A stretch of 64,000 bases of DNA from Aerococcus suis (GTDB taxonomy: Bacteria; Bacillota; Bacilli; Lactobacillales; Aerococcaceae): assembly GCF_900176325.1 (NCBI RefSeq), contig NZ_FWXK01000004.1, positions 62,001 through 126,000 of the forward strand, written 5' to 3'. The notes beneath the pieces are model-generated. The model was not told the DNA's origin. It searched no databases and worked only from the letters and a program-made list of their open reading frames with translations. Shown here piece by piece: positions 46,980 to 55,565 of this stretch (its first letter is position 1; each line of letters starts with the position of its first letter). The position numbers and the translations under genes were made by a program.

Positions 46980-47846
46980 GTGACAGCTAATCAAGACCTT
47001 AAATGGGCGCGTCGTGGAACTATACTCAGTATGGTTGCCTATGCCATGATTGCGACAGCCAAAATAACAGCTGGACATTGGCTACATTCAAGTGCTTTAG
47101 CTGCAGATGGCTTAAATAACTTTTCTGACACCATCAGTGCCGTCCTCATGTTTATCGGCATCTATTTAGCTCACCGCCCTGCCGATTTTAATCACCAGTA
47201 CGGTCATCGTAAAATGGAATCTATCACAACCTTAATTATTAGCTTTATTATTCTTTTTATCGGTGGACAAGTGACCTTACAGGCAGTCACCCAATTTTTT
47301 ACGACCACTTCAACGCAACCAAGTCCTGTTTCTGCGCTTATAGGACTTATTTCCGGAATCATTATGTTAGGCGTATATGCTTTCAATTTACGAATTGCTC
47401 ATCGTATTCATAGTACGGGACTCAAAGCAACCGCTAAAGATAATCTTGCGGATGCTTTGACATCCTTCGTCACGGCCATCGCTATTATTACGAGTCAATT
47501 TAATTTATTTTGGATTGATGGAGTAATGGCGCTTATCGTAGGTATCATCATTATTAAAACAGGGATCGACGTTTTTAGAGAAGCAGCTTTTGAATTATCA
47601 GATGGTTTTTCTCCAGCTGAAATTGAACGTTATAAACATACGATTTATCAAGTCCCTGACGTTAGAAAAGTACAAGCTATCCGCGGTCGTACTTACGGAC
47701 CTCATGTCTATTTAGATATTACGATTGCGGTCGATCCAATGATGACAGTAAAAGAAGGCCATGATATCACAGTTGCAGTTGAAAAAGTGCTCTATATGAC
47801 ATATTTTATTGAAGCGATTGATGTTCATGTCGAGCCAGATAATTAA
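46980..47846 (+). CDS. Cation diffusion facilitator family transporter
   Basis: A 288-residue metal efflux protein with six membrane segments and a C-terminal cytoplasmic dimer domain. CDF motifs: SSALAADGLNNFSDT near 36-50 (Asp-xxx-Asp site in helix 2) and the helix 5 region NLADALTSFVTAIAI near 155. The metal may be zinc, manganese, iron or cobalt; sequence alone does not tell. The start is GTG after GAGGAG. It diverges from glnR. Confidence 0.9.
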   Translation: MTANQDLKWARRGTILSMVAYAMIATAKITAGHWLHSSALAADGLNNFSDTISAVLMFIGIYLAHRPADFNHQYGHRKMESITTLIISFIILFIGGQVTLQAVTQFFTTTSTQPSPVSALIGLISGIIMLGVYAFNLRIAHRIHSTGLKATAKDNLADALTSFVTAIAIITSQFNLFWIDGVMALIVGIIIIKTGIDVFREAAFELSDGFSPAEIERYKHTIYQVPDVRKVQAIRGRTYGPHVYLDITIAVDPMMTVKEGHDITVAVEKVLYMTYFIEAIDVHVEPDN

Positions 47847-47854
47847 TGATAAAT

Positions 47855-47895
47855 GACAAAACAACGTCGAGCTTGGTCTCGGCGTTGTCTCTTTA
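47855..47895 (+). terminator. Terminator of the cation efflux gene
   Basis: ACAACGTCGAG and CTCGGCGTTGT (47861-47871, 47878-47888) with one unpaired position, then CTCTTTAAT. Confidence 0.65.
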
Positions 47896-47929
47896 ATAGA
47901 CGAATTTTCTTATTTTGTTCATTAAATGT

Positions 47930-47977
47930 TTGCCCCATTTTTCACAACCTGTTAAAATATTGATGTAACCGAATACA
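47930..47977 (+). promoter_or_regulatory. dhaMKL promoter with cre site
   Basis: TTGCCC, a 17-base spacer and TAAAAT (47930-47958). ATGTAACCGAATACA at 47963-47977 fits the CcpA cre consensus WTGNAANCGNWNNCW exactly and lies at the transcription start. A related half-copy, ATGTAATCGA, follows at 47982. Confidence 0.75.
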
Positions 47978-48009
47978 GCCGATGTAATCGACTATAAAGG
48001 AGGATGCAT

Positions 48010-48393
48010 ATGCAAACTTTAATTCTAGTTTCTCATAGTGCCAAAATTACAGAAGGTATCAAAGAATTAATTACAGAAATGGTTCCAGACGCAGACAATA
48101 CGTTTGAGGTCATTGCTGCTGGAGGAACAGAAGACGGTGAAATTGGAACATCTCCAATGCCTATCGTTGATGGTATTCAAAATGCAAAAGGGGACCATGT
48201 TTATATCTTTACTGACATGGGGAGTGCGGTATTATCTAGTGAAACCGCCATTGATTTCTTAACTGATGAACAAAAAGAAAAAGTAACATTATTAGAATCA
48301 CCAATCGTAGAAAGTGCTTATATTGCCGCTATTCAATCAACTATTGGTGCTAGTCACGACGATTTACTAAAAGCAATCGAAGAACAAGCCTAA
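48010..48393 (+). CDS. dhaM: PTS-dependent dihydroxyacetone kinase, phosphotransfer subunit DhaM
   Basis: A 127-residue mannose-type EIIA domain that passes phosphate from HPr to DhaL-bound ADP. The phospho-His lies in LVSHSAKITEG near residue 8, and AGGTEDGEIGTS and FTDMGSAVLSSE are conserved. Only the EIIA domain is present; the longer Enterobacterial form with HPr and EI parts is not. ATG at 48010 is preferred, since the one at 48004 touches GGAGG. Confidence 0.93.
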   Translation: MQTLILVSHSAKITEGIKELITEMVPDADNTFEVIAAGGTEDGEIGTSPMPIVDGIQNAKGDHVYIFTDMGSAVLSSETAIDFLTDEQKEKVTLLESPIVESAYIAAIQSTIGASHDDLLKAIEEQA

Positions 48394-48405
48394 GGAGGCC
48401 TTTAA

Positions 48406-49395
48406 ATGAAAAAAATTATTAATCAACCAAGTGATGTCGTTAATGAAATGTTACAAGGAATGGCAACTGCCCATCCTGAATTACTAGAGCGTTTCTCTGA
48501 CTCACAAGTTATCCATCGTAAAGCTGACACACCTGACGTTGTCGGTATTGTTAGTGGTGGTGGATCCGGTCACGAACCTAGCCATGCAGGATTTGTCGGT
48601 GAAGGAATGCTATCTGCTGCTGTATGTGGTGAAGTCTTCACTTCTCCAACACCAGACCAAATTTTAACAGCTATCAAAGCTAGCGATAATGGTAAAGGTG
48701 TTTTCTTAGTTATCAAAAACTATACTGGTGACGTTATGAACTTCGAAATGGCGCAAGAATTAGCCGAAGCAGAAGGTATCGAAACATCATCAATTGTCGT
48801 TAACGATGATATCGCGATTGAAGACAGTACTTTCACTGCTGGTAAACGTGGTGTTGCTGGTACGGTGTTAATGCATAAAATCATTGGTTACTATGCCAAA
48901 GAAGGTAAAAACTTAGACGAACTAACTGAAATTGCCAACAAAGTAAATGATAACTTAAATACAATTGGTTTAGCTTTAACAGCTGCTACTGTTCCAGAAG
49001 TTGGTAAACCTGGTTTCGATATCGAAGATGACGCTTTCGAATACGGTATTGGTATCCATGGTGAACCTGGATATAAACGTGAAAAAATTAAACCGGCTAA
49101 AGAAATGGCTAAAGAATTAGTTTCTCAATTAAAAGCTACTTATAACTGGGAAGCTGGCGACTCATTTGTAGTATTAGTTAACTCAATGGGTGGTACCCCA
49201 TTAATGGAACTTTATATTTTCTGGAATGATGTTCAACAATTATTAGCTGATGAAGGCATCGACGTTAAATGGGTAAAAGTCGGTGAATTAATGACAAGTA
49301 TTGAAATGCAAGGTTTATCATTAACATTATTAAAAGTTGAAGACAACGAGTGGGTTGACGCGCTTAAAGCTCCCGTTGATGTCTTAGCTTGGTAA
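48406..49395 (+). CDS. dhaK: Dihydroxyacetone kinase, substrate-binding subunit DhaK
   Basis: A 329-residue subunit that binds dihydroxyacetone covalently through a histidine, visible in GIGIHGEPGYKR near 218. The glycine-rich GIVSGGGSGHEPSHAGFVG near 47 and NYTGDVMNFEMA near 107 are family motifs. With DhaL and DhaM it makes dihydroxyacetone phosphate for glycolysis. It lies 12 bases after dhaM. Confidence 0.96.
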   Translation: MKKIINQPSDVVNEMLQGMATAHPELLERFSDSQVIHRKADTPDVVGIVSGGGSGHEPSHAGFVGEGMLSAAVCGEVFTSPTPDQILTAIKASDNGKGVFLVIKNYTGDVMNFEMAQELAEAEGIETSSIVVNDDIAIEDSTFTAGKRGVAGTVLMHKIIGYYAKEGKNLDELTEIANKVNDNLNTIGLALTAATVPEVGKPGFDIEDDAFEYGIGIHGEPGYKREKIKPAKEMAKELVSQLKATYNWEAGDSFVVLVNSMGGTPLMELYIFWNDVQQLLADEGIDVKWVKVGELMTSIEMQGLSLTLLKVEDNEWVDALKAPVDVLAW

Positions 49396-49416
49396 GAAAA
49401 GGAGAGGGATAACATT

Positions 49417-49986
49417 ATGGAAAATGTCATGACATGGTTAAACAACTGGTTAGATGAATTAGAAGAACATAAAGCTTATTTAAGTGATCTTGACCAAAAA
49501 ATTGGTGATGGTGACCACGGAAATAACATGGCTCGTGGTGGTAAAGCCGTTAAAGAAAAATTAGGTGCGGATACACCAGAAGCTGCTAGCGATATCTTTA
49601 TGGTTTTTGCACAAAACTTAATGAGCAAAATTGGTGGCGCATCAGGACCACTTTACGGTTCAGCTTTCTTAGCTATGGCAACTACTGCTAAACAAACAGA
49701 TAATTTAGGCGACATCTTTGCCGCAGGTTTAGATAAAATCAAACAACGTGGTAAAGCTGAAGCTGGTGAAAAAACTATGGTTGATATGTGGGAACCAGCA
49801 ATTGAAGCCATTAAAGCTGAAAACTGGGATACTAAAGTATTAGATGATGCTCGTGAAAATGTCATCAACTTAAAAGCAACGAAAGGTCGTGCTTCTTACT
49901 ACGGTGACCGTACAGTTGGTGAAATGGATCCAGGAGCAGAGTCAAGTTATTACTTATTCAAAGCGTTATTCGAAGCTCATGCTTAA
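49417..49986 (+). CDS. dhaL: Dihydroxyacetone kinase, ADP-binding subunit DhaL
   Basis: A 189-residue helical-barrel subunit that holds ADP and two magnesium ions. The metal-binding aspartates are in LDQKIGDGDHGNNMARG near 24-40, and the nucleotide site has KIGGASGPLYGSAFL near 70. It takes phosphate from DhaM and passes it to dihydroxyacetone on DhaK. AGGAGAGGG precedes the start. Last gene of the operon. Confidence 0.95.
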   Translation: MENVMTWLNNWLDELEEHKAYLSDLDQKIGDGDHGNNMARGGKAVKEKLGADTPEAASDIFMVFAQNLMSKIGGASGPLYGSAFLAMATTAKQTDNLGDIFAAGLDKIKQRGKAEAGEKTMVDMWEPAIEAIKAENWDTKVLDDARENVINLKATKGRASYYGDRTVGEMDPGAESSYYLFKALFEAHA

Positions 49987-50033
49987 AATACTCATATAAA
50001 TAGAGCTAGAGATTAGGTCGTTAACCTTATGCT

Positions 50034-50062
50034 TTGACATTCGCTCTCAATTTCTGTAATTT
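50034..50062 (+). promoter_or_regulatory. Promoter of the 38-residue peptide gene
   Basis: TTGACA, a 17-base spacer and TAATTT, about 37 bases before the start codon. A later TACTAT could also act as -10. Confidence 0.65.
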
Positions 50063-50098
50063 AGTACTATACAACTGACTAATCAAAGGAGCGACAAC

Positions 50099-50215
50099 AT
50101 GAAAAAAATTAGACGTCTTATCTCAGTTATTACTGCTTTACTCTCATTAATTGCAGCAGTTAAAGCATTCATGGATCTATTTAAAGAAAACGATCCTGAT
50201 AATAAAGTCTTTTAA
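50099..50215 (+). CDS. 38-residue membrane peptide, unknown function
   Basis: The peptide starts MKKIRRLISVITALLSLIAA and ends in an acidic tail DPDNKVF. One amphipathic or membrane helix spans about 7-28 between basic and acidic ends. AAAGGAG lies eight bases before the ATG, and promoter and terminator are both good, so it is a complete stand-alone gene. Size and layout resemble type I toxin or small regulatory membrane peptides, but I see no antisense RNA promoter and make no assignment. Confidence 0.65.
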   Translation: MKKIRRLISVITALLSLIAAVKAFMDLFKENDPDNKVF

Positions 50216-50220
50216 AACGT

Positions 50221-50259
50221 TAAAACGTCATTGTCTACATCTTAGACAATGACGTTTTT
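50221..50259. terminator. Bidirectional terminator, peptide gene / MBL gene
   Basis: Perfect 15-base arms AAAACGTCATTGTCT and AGACAATGACGTTTT around a 7-base loop. Confidence 0.9.
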
Positions 50260-51256
50260 ATATATTTTGAATCGTTGCTTCCACTTTTTGAAAATGATAA
50301 ACTCCATTAATTATCTCACATAACACATGACCAGAATGCACTAAATAATCGAGATGAGCCATCGTTTCTCCAGTCGCAAAGAATTTTTGTGATTTAGGAA
50401 AATTTTCCCATTTATCAAACTTAACTCGCCATGAAATCTGGCGGGAAATATCTTCTACTGTATAAGACATTCCTTCTGACATCGCATCTAAAATTTCTTG
50501 TAAGCGCTCATGATGATGAGATATAATCTCATCAATTCTTCGATTGGGTCGATCAATTAATTGACGATGTGTCGCGAACATCCGCTTCAAGTTGAGTGGC
50601 TTTAAGTGTTCTAACGTTTTCAAGTAATCATTTAAAATATTAGGATATTCCTCTCCCCAGTATGTAATGTTAGGGGAAATAGGATCTAACACCGTGTCTG
50701 CTGAAAAGATGAACTGATAGTTAGGCTCATACAATCCAATATGTCCAGGCGTATGACCAATTAAATCCATTACTTCAAATTGATACTGCCCCACATTAAA
50801 TGTCTCCCCAATTTTTAACGGGATAAAATCAATCGTTTCATTCGATTTAAAGGCATAACCTGGATTCACCGACAAGTCCATTGTTTCCATCTGACCAGTA
50901 TATGCTGCTTGTCGCTCACTGATTGTTTCCCAATATTGATCAGATACCATTCGATTAATAATCTCTCCATCAACTTCTCCAGCGTAAATCCGACAACCCG
51001 CTTCTTGAAATAAATAAGCTAAGCCGGAGTGATCAGCATGTAAGTGCGTGATAACGAGATCTAAGTCCCCAACTTCTAAACCTAACTCAGCAATTCCTGC
51101 CAATAGTTGCTCTTTCGTTTCAGGCAAATTATATCCCGTATCAAAAATAACATTTCTTTCTGGCGTCTTGATAACAAAAATATTTAACTGTTTTAATGCC
51201 GTTTGTGGCATATCCACATTAAACGTATAAATATCTTTCGCAACTTCTTTAATCAC
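50258..51256 (-). CDS. Metallo-beta-lactamase-fold hydrolase
   Basis: A 332-residue MBL-fold protein. The metal motif THLHADHSGL lies near 70-79; further ligands are in GHTPGHIGLY near 167 and FSADTV near 182. A winged-helix-like C-terminal part (about 240-330) is found in relatives that act on thioesters or lactones. The start is GTG, four bases after the stop of the upstream gene, so it is translationally coupled. The operon was acyl-CoA dehydrogenase, MBL 2, MBL 1, suggesting a role with acyl or thioester compounds; this is inference. Confidence 0.82.
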   Translation of the reverse strand: MIKEVAKDIYTFNVDMPQTALKQLNIFVIKTPERNVIFDTGYNLPETKEQLLAGIAELGLEVGDLDLVITHLHADHSGLAYLFQEAGCRIYAGEVDGEIINRMVSDQYWETISERQAAYTGQMETMDLSVNPGYAFKSNETIDFIPLKIGETFNVGQYQFEVMDLIGHTPGHIGLYEPNYQFIFSADTVLDPISPNITYWGEEYPNILNDYLKTLEHLKPLNLKRMFATHRQLIDRPNRRIDEIISHHHERLQEILDAMSEGMSYTVEDISRQISWRVKFDKWENFPKSQKFFATGETMAHLDYLVHSGHVLCEIINGVYHFQKVEATIQNI

Positions 51257-51260
51257 GATG

Positions 51261-52085
51261 TTAACTCTCCCTTTCTTGAGGAAATTTATCTTGTTTATCG
51301 GTTAAAGGAATAAGCGATGGCTCGGAACGTTTTAATCCTTCAATAATCTCTTTCCCATCTTCAGAATATCGAATCATACGATAAAAAGGATCATGATAAA
51401 AAATAAATCGATAGCCATTTTCCAATCCTTCACTCAAATATTTTTGTTTCGCAGCTATTGAGTCCATTGGATAATCATCGACTGCACCTACCCATAGTGG
51501 GTTAACATGAACACATGATAAGAGAATATCCGCTAAGTGGAAAATTGTCTCCTCACCCTGTTCTAGTCGAATCATTGTATGACCATTGGAATGCCCACCA
51601 GTGTGTTCCATAGTAATACCTGGAGCAATTTCAATCTGATCCGTAAAGGTTTGGACTTGATCTTGAATAGGTTCCCAATTTCCTTTAATATAAGTATTTT
51701 TAGTCCGCATATTAGGGTGTCGTACTTCGTCCCATTCGATAGCATTGATATAAATTGTAGCGTTAGGATAACGTGACATTAATTCACCATTTTCTAGATA
51801 AGTTAAGCCATTCGCATGATCGTTGTGCATGTGCGTCATTAATACGGCATCAATATCTTCATAAGTTAAATTCAATTCCGCTAAACTTTCAGCAATATGT
51901 GCTTCTTTTGCTAACCCTAAGTTGCGTTTTTCTTTTTCATTCAACTTATTCGCATCCATACTCGCATCAATTAAATAATTTTTATTTTGATATTGAATTA
52001 AAATGGGATCGGCAACCGATGGCATTTGATTATTCTCATTATAAGGATAAAATCTTCCCCATACTGCCTGCAATATCTGATCCAT
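51261..52085 (-). pseudogene. MBL-fold lactonase-like gene (YtnP type), N-terminus deleted
   Basis: The frame shows a YtnP/lactonase-type MBL protein: YPYNENNQMPSVADPILIQY, the metal motif MTHMHNDHANGL, and TGGHSNGHTM. Intact relatives have about 25 more residues ahead of the YP-x-NENNQ block. Here the frame starts at an ATG that lies inside the acyl-CoA dehydrogenase frame, with no ribosome site. A deletion near 52040-52060 appears to have removed the true start together with the end of the upstream gene. Some relatives cleave acyl homoserine lactones. The protein may still be made at a low level. Confidence 0.75.
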
Positions 52086-52539
52086 GATCAGGTTCTGTTA
52101 AAGCAAAGCAAGTTTGCCACTCGAAACTACGTAATTTAGGCGCAATCTCTTCAATTTGTTCATCACTACCACCAATTAATAAGGTGTTATATCCTAAACC
52201 GCCGTGAACCGTATAGAACGTTGCAATCGAAGCATCGAAGCGAGCTAATTCATAGTATAAGAATGCATTATACATTTCACTTGCTTTCCATTTATTTGTG
52301 ACTTCACGGTCTTCAAATAATTTCGGACTATCCATAATACCCGCTTCTTTTAATTTATAAAAAGCTTCGAATGGGAATTTCGCACGTTCCCAATGATCAT
52401 TAATCACTGGACGAATCTCTTCTTCAATAATTTTACGTGCATGTTGTAAAACTTCTAGCTCTCCTAAAGTTAATTTTTCAGCATAGCCAAATTTATCTTC
52501 AGGATATAATTCACGAATGATTTCTTCTTTTTTAGTCAT
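52039..52539 (-). pseudogene. Acyl-CoA dehydrogenase, truncated to its N-terminal third
   Basis: 166 codons of an acyl-CoA dehydrogenase (family length about 390). The helical N-terminal domain and the FAD/substrate motif CFALTEPDHGSDIAG are intact. Then the frame runs into foreign codons (MGKILSL) and stops. The middle beta domain and the C-terminal helical domain with the catalytic Glu are gone, so it cannot work as an enzyme. ATG at 52539 follows GGAGG. The deletion also removed the start of the next gene. Intact versions oxidise acyl-CoA to enoyl-CoA. Confidence 0.85.
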
Positions 52540-52582
52540 TTTACTTTCCTCCATTTATCGACTGATAGCGACTATTAATAAT

Positions 52583-52597
52583 TTGTAAACGTTTCCA
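52583..52597 (-). promoter_or_regulatory. cre-like site before the acyl-CoA dehydrogenase remnant
   Basis: TTGTAAACGTTTCCA fits the cre consensus WTGNAANCGNWNNCW, read on the + strand. A candidate -10 (TATTAT) lies just upstream on the minus strand. The rest of 52540-52830 holds a GAAATCGCT/AGCGTTTTC hairpin and the promoter of the next gene. Confidence 0.6.
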
Positions 52598-52716
52598 AAA
52601 CCTTATAATAGCCAAGGATAGCTAAAAAGAAAACTAACGGAAATAAATACTGACTATAATTTGAAGTTATACAAAGCTGAAATCGCTGGTATGATAGCGT
52701 TTTCTTTAGATAAGAG

Positions 52717-52745
52717 TTGCTATTACTCACTCATTTTTTTATAAA
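52717..52745 (+). promoter_or_regulatory. Promoter of the VanY-like gene
   Basis: TTGCTA, a 17-base spacer and TATAAA, about 85 bases before the start codon. Confidence 0.55.
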
Positions 52746-52830
52746 GATTTGAAATATAACAAAAATCCATAAACATAAAATGGAAGATATAGGAACTATG
52801 TTATGATAATGAAAAAGGACGTGATTATAA

Positions 52831-53787
52831 GTGAAGGATAATAAAAAAGGAATAATACTATCAATTGCCATATTTTCGCTAATCATCATCATTGGGATAT
52901 TACTTTTCATCCGTCACTCATCCTCAGTAGATCATGAAACGGAGTCAACACCCTCTGAGGAAGCGATTGATAAAAATTGGCAACTCGCGAATGACGTGCA
53001 TACGCCTACTTTAAGCCATGCTCAATCCACTGAAGACAAACAAGAAATGGAAACTTTTTCTAAACAATATAACGATCAAATTCAGTCACCATCCGTAGCA
53101 GATATCGCCAAATCATATGCTAAAGATCATCAATCACCAGAAGATAGTTTAGATGACTTAATGGTTGATTTACCCACAATTGATACTAACGATGATCACT
53201 ATATCCTCGTCAACAAACTAAACCCATTAAAAACGGAACCTAACGTGACACTAACTTCTACAGCTAATGGCGAACAATACGCTGCTGATATCAAATCAGA
53301 AGTGGATCAATTAGTTAGCGATGCTCAATCGGCTGGCTATTCACTTGTTTTTATTTCTGGTCATCGCACGATTGCTTATCAAAAACAGAATCGCGAAAAT
53401 GGTTATCAAAGCTATTTAGCTGCTGGTTATTCTATAGAAGAAGCTGAACAACTAACCGACACTTATTATGCGCCAGCAGAAGCGAGTGAGCATAGTACAG
53501 GACTAGCTCTAGATTTATTAGACAGTCAGTGGATGCAGCAAGGCGGCAGTTTAAATGAAGACTATGCCTCTCATCCATCGGCTCAATGGTTAGCTGACCA
53601 TGCTGCTGACTATGGATTTATTCTCCGTTATCCCAAAGGTAAAGAAAAAATAACCGGATATTCTTTCGAACCCTGGCATTTTCGCTATGTCGGAAAAGAT
53701 GTTGCTAAATATATCCATCGCCACCACTTAACCTTTGAAGAATTTTTAGCTCTTGCGAATTATAAAAATAAATTGCATAACCAATAA
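52831..53787 (+). CDS. D-alanyl-D-alanine carboxypeptidase, VanY/M15B family
   Basis: A 318-residue membrane-anchored peptidase: one N-terminal membrane segment (about 6-27), a polar linker to about 110, then the M15B domain. Zinc and catalytic residues lie in SGHRT near 177, SEHSTGLALDL near 229 (His and Asp ligands) and EPWHFRYVG near 286 (catalytic Glu and third His). Such enzymes trim the terminal D-Ala of peptidoglycan stems. No other van genes are nearby, so this is wall housekeeping rather than resistance. The start is GTG with a modest AAAAGGA site. Confidence 0.88.
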   Translation: MKDNKKGIILSIAIFSLIIIIGILLFIRHSSSVDHETESTPSEEAIDKNWQLANDVHTPTLSHAQSTEDKQEMETFSKQYNDQIQSPSVADIAKSYAKDHQSPEDSLDDLMVDLPTIDTNDDHYILVNKLNPLKTEPNVTLTSTANGEQYAADIKSEVDQLVSDAQSAGYSLVFISGHRTIAYQKQNRENGYQSYLAAGYSIEEAEQLTDTYYAPAEASEHSTGLALDLLDSQWMQQGGSLNEDYASHPSAQWLADHAADYGFILRYPKGKEKITGYSFEPWHFRYVGKDVAKYIHRHHLTFEEFLALANYKNKLHNQ

Positions 53788-53788
53788 C

Positions 53789-53833
53789 GAAAAAAGCTAG
53801 CGATCCAATATATACAAGATCGCTAGCTTTTTT
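53789..53833. terminator. Bidirectional terminator, VanY-like gene / yidD
   Basis: Perfect 14-base or longer arms around AAAAGCTAGCGATC and GATCGCTAGCTTTT with A- and T-runs. Confidence 0.9.
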
Positions 53834-54125
53834 AATGATGGTGTTGCTGCCAAATAAACACTTGTTCTTCTTCAGGTGTCATGTGATTCGGCGTTTTTCT
53901 TAAACTAAATGAATCAGGAACAGGATCATATCCACCTGTTGCCCAAGGATGACAACGACAAATGCGTGCACTTCCCATGAGTGTCCCTTTCAAGCTCCCA
54001 TGTTTTTGAATCGCTTGTATCATGTAATTAGAACACGTTGGATAATACCGACAGTTCGGCCCAGTTAAAGGAGAAATTCGCCGTTGATAAAATCGGACTG
54101 CAGCTAATAAGCATCGTTTAATCAT
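53832..54125 (-). CDS. yidD: Membrane protein insertion efficiency factor YidD
   Basis: A 97-residue YidD. The signature [21 protein letters not shown] and [14 protein letters not shown], followed by [17 protein letters not shown], is complete, with its conserved cysteines. In the family it aids membrane protein insertion near YidC. It overlaps the DJ-1 gene upstream by eight bases. Confidence 0.95.
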   Translation of the reverse strand: MIKRCLLAAVRFYQRRISPLTGPNCRYYPTCSNYMIQAIQKHGSLKGTLMGSARICRCHPWATGGYDPVPDSFSLRKTPNHMTPEEEQVFIWQQHHH

Positions 54126-54702
54126 TGTCCTTAACCGTTGATTCCACTAACGGAATTAATAACCCATCCGCAATTTCTTGACGTTTATCTTCACCCGCAA
54201 TCAAACCAATTAATTCTAAAGCAAAGTATACTGCTGTTGCTGGTCCACGTGACGTAATAACATGATGTTTTTTATCATGAACGACTAAATCTTCTTTGAA
54301 AGTACCAAAATGAATGTCATCTGTTTCTAACCCTGGAAAACATGTTCCAGTAATTTTTTCGGCAATTCCAGCAGCTTCTAAAGCTAATGGAGAAGCACAA
54401 ATTGAAGCAATATATCCGCCTGATTCATATTGGCTTTGTAACAAACGAATCACTGTATCAGAACCTGCTAACATTTTGGCACCAGACATACCTCCTGGAG
54501 TCACAATCACATCGTAATCATCACTACTAATATCTTCTAATAAAATATCAGCTTTAATTGGGATATTGTGATCCCCCATTGTCATATAATCACCAGTAAT
54601 TGAAATCATATCAATTGAAATATCCGCACGACGTAAATAATCCACCACGGTTAATGCTTCAATTTCTTCATACCCATTTCCTAATAAAATACCTACTTGC
54701 AT
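54118..54702 (-). CDS. DJ-1/PfpI (ThiJ) family protein
   Basis: A 194-residue DJ-1 superfamily protein close to YajL/ThiJ. The nucleophile-elbow cysteine is in [14 protein letters not shown] near 104, and a Glu near 15 ([10 protein letters not shown]) completes the conserved pair. Members act as protein deglycases, chaperones or oxidative-stress sensors; the role here is open. ATG at 54702 follows GAAGGAGG; the upstream ATG adds 11 residues that would overlap the ribosome site. Confidence 0.88.
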   Translation of the reverse strand: MQVGILLGNGYEEIEALTVVDYLRRADISIDMISITGDYMTMGDHNIPIKADILLEDISSDDYDVIVTPGGMSGAKMLAGSDTVIRLLQSQYESGGYIASICASPLALEAAGIAEKITGTCFPGLETDDIHFGTFKEDLVVHDKKHHVITSRGPATAVYFALELIGLIAGEDKRQEIADGLLIPLVESTVKDND

Positions 54703-54721
54703 TATTGAGACCTCCTTCAAA

Positions 54722-54753
54722 TAAAAAAGAGACAAGGAATTAACCTCGTCTCT
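54722..54753 (-). terminator. asp23 locus terminator
   Basis: AAGAGACGAGG and CCTTGTCTCTT-type arms with one G-T pair and six Ts on the minus strand. Confidence 0.8.
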
Positions 54754-54776
54754 CTTACTTACGTTTCAACAATTAA

Positions 54777-55235
54777 TTATTGAACGCGAGAACCGTCGCT
54801 GTATTCACCGTTTTGGTGTGCTTTACGGCGTTCTTCAGCTTCTTTACGTTCTTTTTCGTTTTGGTTTTTAGTGTATTCAGCACGAGTCATGATGTCGTTA
54901 ACATTCATGTTTACTTCAACAACTTTTAAACCAGTCATTTTGTTAACGTTATTTTTAATTTCATCAACAGCTTTGTCAAATGCTTTTGGTAAGTCTTTAC
55001 CATATTCAGCAATAACTTCTAAGTCTAAAGCAACTTCTTTTTTACCTACTTCAGCACTAACACCTTTAGTGTCATCGCTGCTGCTTGAGAAGAAGTCTTT
55101 AATTCCTGAAGTGATGTCACCTTTTAATTCTAAGATACCATCGATACGTTCGATTGAGTTATTAGCGATTTTTTCTAATACGCGTCCTTCGAAAGTTAAT
55201 GTATTTTTGTGGTTTACGTTTTCGTTTTGTGCCAT
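54777..55235 (-). CDS. Asp23/Gls24 family envelope stress protein
   Basis: A 152-residue Asp23-domain protein (LTFEGRVLEKIANNSIERIDGI near 13-34; VNDIMTRAEY near 112) with a charged Lys/Glu tail. In Staphylococcus, Asp23 is abundant and tied to the membrane by AmaP, whose gene is just upstream here. AAGGAGG precedes the ATG. It comes last in the set amaP, small membrane protein, asp23. Confidence 0.92.
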   Translation of the reverse strand: MAQNENVNHKNTLTFEGRVLEKIANNSIERIDGILELKGDITSGIKDFFSSSSDDTKGVSAEVGKKEVALDLEVIAEYGKDLPKAFDKAVDEIKNNVNKMTGLKVVEVNMNVNDIMTRAEYTKNQNEKERKEAEERRKAHQNGEYSDGSRVQ

Positions 55236-55340
55236 AGTTTGATTTCCTCCTTAAGATTCACTTATCATTTACTATATATCCATCATAACGTACTGACAGA
55301 AGAATGCAAGCAATAAGGTTTGCCCCTTGCTTACCTTTGC

Positions 55341-55550
55341 CTATTTAAAGAAATATTTTAGCCAAGCGTTAACATCTAAACGTCCATCAAAGTAAGCGCC
55401 GATTAAATATCCGACACCTACGATAACCATAACTAATAATGTTTCACCAAAACCAATTGTGACCCATAGTAAGGCAAATAGGAAGGCAATCACAAGTCCT
55501 AAAACACGGCCACGGTATTTTTTCCAGTCAATTTTTGGTTGTTTATCCAT
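55341..55550 (-). CDS. DUF2273-type small membrane protein of the Asp23 locus
   Basis: A 69-residue protein with two membrane segments (about 16-33 and 37-55) and the GAYFDGRLDVNAWLKYFF end typical of DUF2273. These proteins always accompany Asp23 and AmaP; the exact role is unknown. AAAGGAG precedes the ATG at 55550. It lies 15 bases after amaP and about 105 before asp23. Confidence 0.85.
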   Translation of the reverse strand: MDKQPKIDWKKYRGRVLGLVIAFLFALLWVTIGFGETLLVMVIVGVGYLIGAYFDGRLDVNAWLKYFFK

Positions 55551-55565
55551 ATTCATTCTCCTTTA

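Noticed and set aside
52831-53787. Vancomycin resistance determinant
   Set aside because: Only a VanY-like carboxypeptidase is present; vanH, vanA/B and vanX-type genes are absent, and such peptidases are common in wall turnover.
54871-55242. 123-codon open frame opposite asp23
   Set aside because: Shadow of the Asp23 family gene; composition rich in Ser/Leu/Thr as expected from the complement.
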